From contig NC_064444.1 in assembly GCF_023343835.1 (NCBI RefSeq), forward strand, positions 13,586,219 through 13,650,218: DNA of 64,000 nucleotides, given 5' to 3'. The notes under the pieces were generated by a model. The model worked only from the letters and a program-made list of their open reading frames with translations, ran no database searches and was not told where the DNA came from. Source of the stretch: Lagopus muta (lineage: Eukaryota > Chordata > Aves > Galliformes > Phasianidae). Within the stretch, counting starts at the first letter, position 1. Each line of letters begins with the position of its first letter. Positions 49,639 through 64,000 of this stretch are shown piece by piece. The position numbers and the translations under genes were made by a program.

Positions 49639-51075
49639 GCCGGTTACCGGCTGGGCTCGTTCTTCCTCCTGGGCGGAGCGCGTGTGTCAGAACGGGAGCC
49701 TCTAACCGCATTTAGCTTTTAGAAATGCTGGATTTATTGATATTGGCGGGTATTTTAATTGATATTTTGAAGAAGCTTCTTAATTCTTTCCTCGCACGCC
49801 GTGTGAGAGCTGCCTGCAGCCGCTGCCGGCACCTGCTGTTCTCATCAGCTTTGTTATAATCGCTCCTGGCACGCGTGCTTCTCAGCTGGCTTTTCTGTGC
49901 CGTGGGAATGCTTATCTATCCGTTCTGTTATTATGGAACGGTGTCTTTGGAGTGGGGAAGCGGTAAATAAGTTTTAATAGACTTTTTTGTGTGGTGGTAA
50001 CACGCTGGTAATGAACTTTGTCATCGTGGAAAACTCGTTAGCACTTTATTTAGTGGCTTTGTGCCATCCCTGTGGACGGCAGGACTTCCAAAGGCTGGCT
50101 GTGCACGGTGTAAAGTTGTTTTGAAATCTGATTGTAGCTATTGATGTGTTTTCTCACTAAATTCTTTGCCACTGTGTTAAGATTGCATACTACTGCAGCG
50201 CAGCTGCACGTGGGGTAGAATTAGGGGGTTGGTAGCTGCAAACAAAGCTTTCCTGATGTGTTCCTTGCTTCTCTTCGTAAGCTCTTAAGCAGACTTCTTT
50301 TAATATGTTATTATATCCGTACTTAGTGTTATGGTTACTGAAAGGAGGACCTGGATCCTTGCAGTATCAGGTAGTTGCATCGTGCGGGGCATTGATGAGC
50401 TGCGTGGAGGGACTGTGAGAAGGGGAGTTAAATAATTTCAAAAATGAAAACACCTGAAAAATGCATGATTTTCTATAAGGTGCCACAGCAGCTTTGTCTA
50501 AGTGTGGCATGACTGGCACCTGTGTGTAATATCTTGGAGATGAAGAGGGCTGGCATGGCTCTGTCGAGCAGTGCCTTGCTTGGAGGCATAGCAGGGCAGA
50601 TAGCAAGGTGTGAATTCCTAGTGGCTGAAAGATGCTACGTTGCTTACTTGCTCTTACAACTGCTCCTTGGCTGTTATTTTCCTTCACGTGAAAAAGTTTA
50701 AAACTTTCTTTAAGTATGTTGAAGATAATTACTTGTAGAGTCTTTCTGATAGCTTCTGGAACTCAGATCAGACTGAGTAGGGGAAGTAACAATAGGTCTT
50801 GTGATACTTAAATGCCATTGGAGAAAAGACTTGGAGGAAAAGAATAGCAGTGTTAGGACAAAGCATATTTGCTTTCTATATACTGAAGTTAAACTTCACC
50901 TTTAACTAAATGCAAACTGGCTTTGGCTCCACAGAGTGGTGACACGACAATTTATGTGGAGGTGTTTTCTTTACTTGTATGGGACCCTTCTTGCTCTTCA
51001 ACCAAAAAAATAATTCCTGTTAAGCTATTGAAGATTCTCCTTCATGTATCCATTATAACATGTAACATGTAGGTA

Positions 51076-52335
51076 TGAGGGCTGCTCCAAAAGTAATGCC
51101 TTATATTTTATTATGTTGGCCCACAATGTCAGAGGCAGATGTTGGTGGGATGGCAGTAGAGATTGAGCCTTCCCACCAATATTCTGTTACGTTTTGTTGC
51201 CGTGTGACAGCAGATGCTGTGTGATGGCAGCAGAGGGACAGCCTGACAACTGGTGTTTGACATAGAAGCGTGGATGAAGCAAAGAGGTGTCTTTGAATTC
51301 TTCATGTGGAGAAAATGGCGTCCTCTGAGGTTTGCTGAATGTCTGGTGAGCAGGCAGTGGATGTGAGCAGAGTGAGGCAGTGAATGTATGTTTCAGCAGT
51401 AGTGACTGTCGTGTGAAAGACGAGCTGTGGTGTTGATGGCCACACAAAGCTGTCACACCATCAAATGAAGAGCATCTCAACCAGCTCTTCCATGCAAACC
51501 AGTGGATTACCACCAGAGAACTGTGCATTGAGCTGAGTATCAGCTTGAGTGTGTTGGAAACAATGGTGGCAGTGTTGGGATATCACAGAGTTTGCACCAG
51601 GTGGGTCCCACAAATACACAGAAAGAGAAAGAACACTGCGTGCGAGTTTGTCGGGACCTACTGAACCCAAACAAGGTTCCCTGGATCACATCATTACTAC
51701 TGATCTGATGTCCCCAGTGTGAGCCAGAGTAAAAACAGCAGTCCATGGAGTGGCCATATGTGAATTCCCCATAGAAGAATCAATTCAAGATGGAGCCCTG
51801 AGTGGGTAAAGCGATGTGCACTGTCTTCTGGGATAGGAAAGGGGCAATCCTGGAACCCTGACATGCCATTAACTGTGACCGCTACATGGTGATTGTAAGG
51901 CCAGAGAAAAAGATAATCTTTCTCTTGCAACACAGTAACACCAGGCCCCATACAGTTAGAAGGCTATGGAGCACATTGCCAGCCTTAACTGGACTGTCCT
52001 GCCAAACTCATTGTATAACATGGATTTGGAGTGTTAGAACTTCCATCTGTTGGGCTGATGAAAGATCTGTTGTGTGGGCAATCACTTTCCTAGCAGCTGT
52101 GCAATTACAGCAGCTGTGAAACAGTGGTCACCTCTGCTGGTGCAGACTTGTTTGCACGTGGCATGCAGGCTCTTGTTCATCACCAGTGAAAATGCATAGT
52201 GAATGGTGGTGACTGTGCTGAAAGATAGTGTTTTGTAGCTGACAGTGTGCTTTATCAGATAGTGCTATTTGCTCTCTGTATCTGCTGTAGTCTCTGTGAA
52301 AATGAAGAAGAGGCGTTACTTTTGGAGCAACTATG
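51076..52335 (+). mobile_element. Mariner-like DNA transposon (Galluhop type), inactive
   Basis: Terminal inverted repeats share TGCTCCAAAAGTAA(T/C)GCCT (51,082 onward; its complement ends the element near 52,329, with one mismatch in the outer part). TA dinucleotides flank both ends (51,074-51,075 and 52,336-52,337), as expected for Tc1/mariner target sites. The internal DNA encodes recognisable but broken transposase pieces: 'MKQRGVFEFF' near 51,272, 'LETMVAVLGY' near 51,555 and 'VRPEKKIIFLLQHSNTRPHT' near 51,892. Frames are interrupted, and the Asp expected in the 'HDN' catalytic motif is Ser (51,934-51,936). The length of about 1.26 kb is that of a full element. Confidence 0.92.
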
Positions 52336-53300
52336 TATGTATGTTACCTGTATTTCTGCTACCGTGAGCAATGAAATATTTTAAGATATTGTTAAGTTCC
52401 TTGATTGTGAACTATAATTCTTAGGATAATATTTAACAAAGGTGTTTTCACCCAGCCTGCTTTATTAAGTGATAAATTTCCTACTTTGTTGAAGCAAATT
52501 ACCTTTCTCAAATGATAAAGAAAGCTGCTAGGTTTTTCTACGTAATGGAATGTTTCAGCACTGATACAATTTGGCTTTCATGCATTGTTTATTGCTTACT
52601 GTAACTGCCCATCTCTGTTGCTTAAAGAATTTCCATCTCTGTTGCAGAGGGGTAGAATTTCCATTTTCTGTCCATCTCTTACACTGACACAATTTTCTAC
52701 TTCGCTAAAACAAAACATTATCTGAGATGACAGATGTGTACTTTGTCAGAAGTAAGTAGTCACTGAGTATGAGGAAAGGTCTTCCTAGCAGGGAGCTTCC
52801 ACAAAATACCATTTGTGAGGATGTTTTTTCCAGTTCATTTGAAATTGAGATTTTTTTTTATCCTTTCACTTGAGTGGTTCCTGCATTTCAGTACGCTTTT
52901 TCCACAGCCCCTTCAAGGAAACAAGGGGAGGAAATGCATAGCACTAACAAGCACAAGTATGTGTGTGGTCAGTGGGGCTGCGGCTGTTCAGGGACTGTTT
53001 TTGCTGCCTTGGATTTTGCTGAAGTGTTTTTGTTCTGTTGGAGGAATGGTTGTGGTCACAGATGTAAATGATTTTCTGTTCTTTTACTTAAGACTAGCAG
53101 CATTTCTCCAGCTTAAGTTTGCCTTTCTTTCTGCTTTTCCTAGGCCTTCTGCTCTGGAGTTGGTTCTTTGCAATATGAAAACTGAATCGTTTCACAAAGC
53201 GTGGACCTTCCAGTAGAATTTTTCAAGATCAGTAGACGTATATCAACAGTTTTATTTTTTTCTTGAAATCTTCTGTGCAGCTTCTGAAGTTTCAATCACA

Positions 53301-63714
<10,414 letters not shown>

Positions 63715-63804
63715 TAAGTAGAGACATAAACCAGTCTTTCATCTAAAATAAATTTTACAATAAAGCCTTCTGCATACACATTCCTGTTGCAAGCCTGCCA
63801 AGTT

Positions 63805-63810
<6 letters not shown>

Positions 63811-63835
<25 letters not shown>
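63811..63835. repeat. Poly(T) tract
   Basis: More than 20 consecutive T in the last intron of the window. Confidence 0.9.
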
Positions 63836-63836
<1 letters not shown>

Positions 63837-64000
63837 TTAACAATTGTTTTTTATAGTAAATTTCATCAGTGCTACCTGGAAATAGTTGGAAATAGTTTGG
63901 TGATAAAATACTATATTTGTCTGGATTTGGAAATAGAATGAGCGTAAAACTTTTGTAAGATTTGTACAAGAACATTGATAAATGAGTTATATTCATTTTT

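Larger units (their letters stand above)
48640..49710. promoter_or_regulatory. CYLD: CpG island at the CYLD promoter
   Basis: GC- and CpG-rich DNA in sharp contrast to the AT-rich flanks. It is centred on the CYLD 5' end and extends into intron 1. Many overlapping open frames in all six frames here result from the lack of AT-rich stop codons. Confidence 0.93.
49307..53280 (+). other. CYLD: CYLD 5' intron (intron 1 or combined non-coding region)
   Basis: About 4 kb between candidate exon 1 and the start-codon exon. It contains a kB site, the mariner copy and otherwise unremarkable AT-rich DNA. Untranslated exons may be hidden in it. Confidence 0.6.

Noticed and set aside
48617..49722. Long overlapping open frames on both strands (up to 173 codons)
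   Set aside because: They lie in the CpG island, where stop codons are rare. Frames overlap in all phases, are Arg/Ala/Pro-rich and show no family motif; CYLD's first exon here is non-coding.

Overview
The window is vertebrate nuclear DNA, almost certainly from a bird and probably a galliform. Two lines of evidence support this. Spliced genes with GT-AG introns encode close homologues of human SNX20 and CYLD. The repeats are 5'-truncated CR1 LINEs ending in the avian 'CTATGATTC' tail, plus one decayed mariner of the chicken Galluhop type.

Layout. Positions 1 to about 38,130 hold no coding gene I can support. This is intergenic DNA with scattered CR1 pieces (about 5.7, 17.4, 22.2 and 33.3 kb), an LTR-like segment at 33.5-33.9 kb, microsatellites, homopolymer tracts and a few AT-rich blocks with palindromic homeodomain/POU-like motifs. 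SNX20 lies on the minus strand from about 38,135 to about 45,000: three coding exons, a probable non-coding first exon and a predicted 331-residue protein. About 4 kb without a gene follows (45.2-48.6 kb). Then a CpG island (about 48.64-49.71 kb) with five CCAAT boxes and a CRE forms the CYLD promoter. CYLD runs on the plus strand to the window end: a probable non-coding exon 1 ends at 49,306, intron 1 carries the mariner, and nine coding exons (53,301-63,713) encode residues 1-647. The window ends in an intron just after the start of the USP catalytic domain, so the gene is 3'-incomplete here.

How the genes relate. SNX20 is a blood-cell PX-domain endosomal sorting protein. CYLD is the K63/M1-specific deubiquitinase that restrains NF-kB and JNK signalling. 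In mammals NOD2, a sensor whose signalling CYLD restrains, lies between them. Here SNX20 and CYLD are direct neighbours and no NACHT or leucine-rich-repeat sequence is visible in the gap. This is the most notable large-scale feature. The gap does contain an isolated ISRE next to a TATA box (46,986-47,015), and CYLD intron 1 contains a canonical kB site (49,629-49,638). Exon boundaries were read by eye from splice sites and homology; transcription start sites are inferred.
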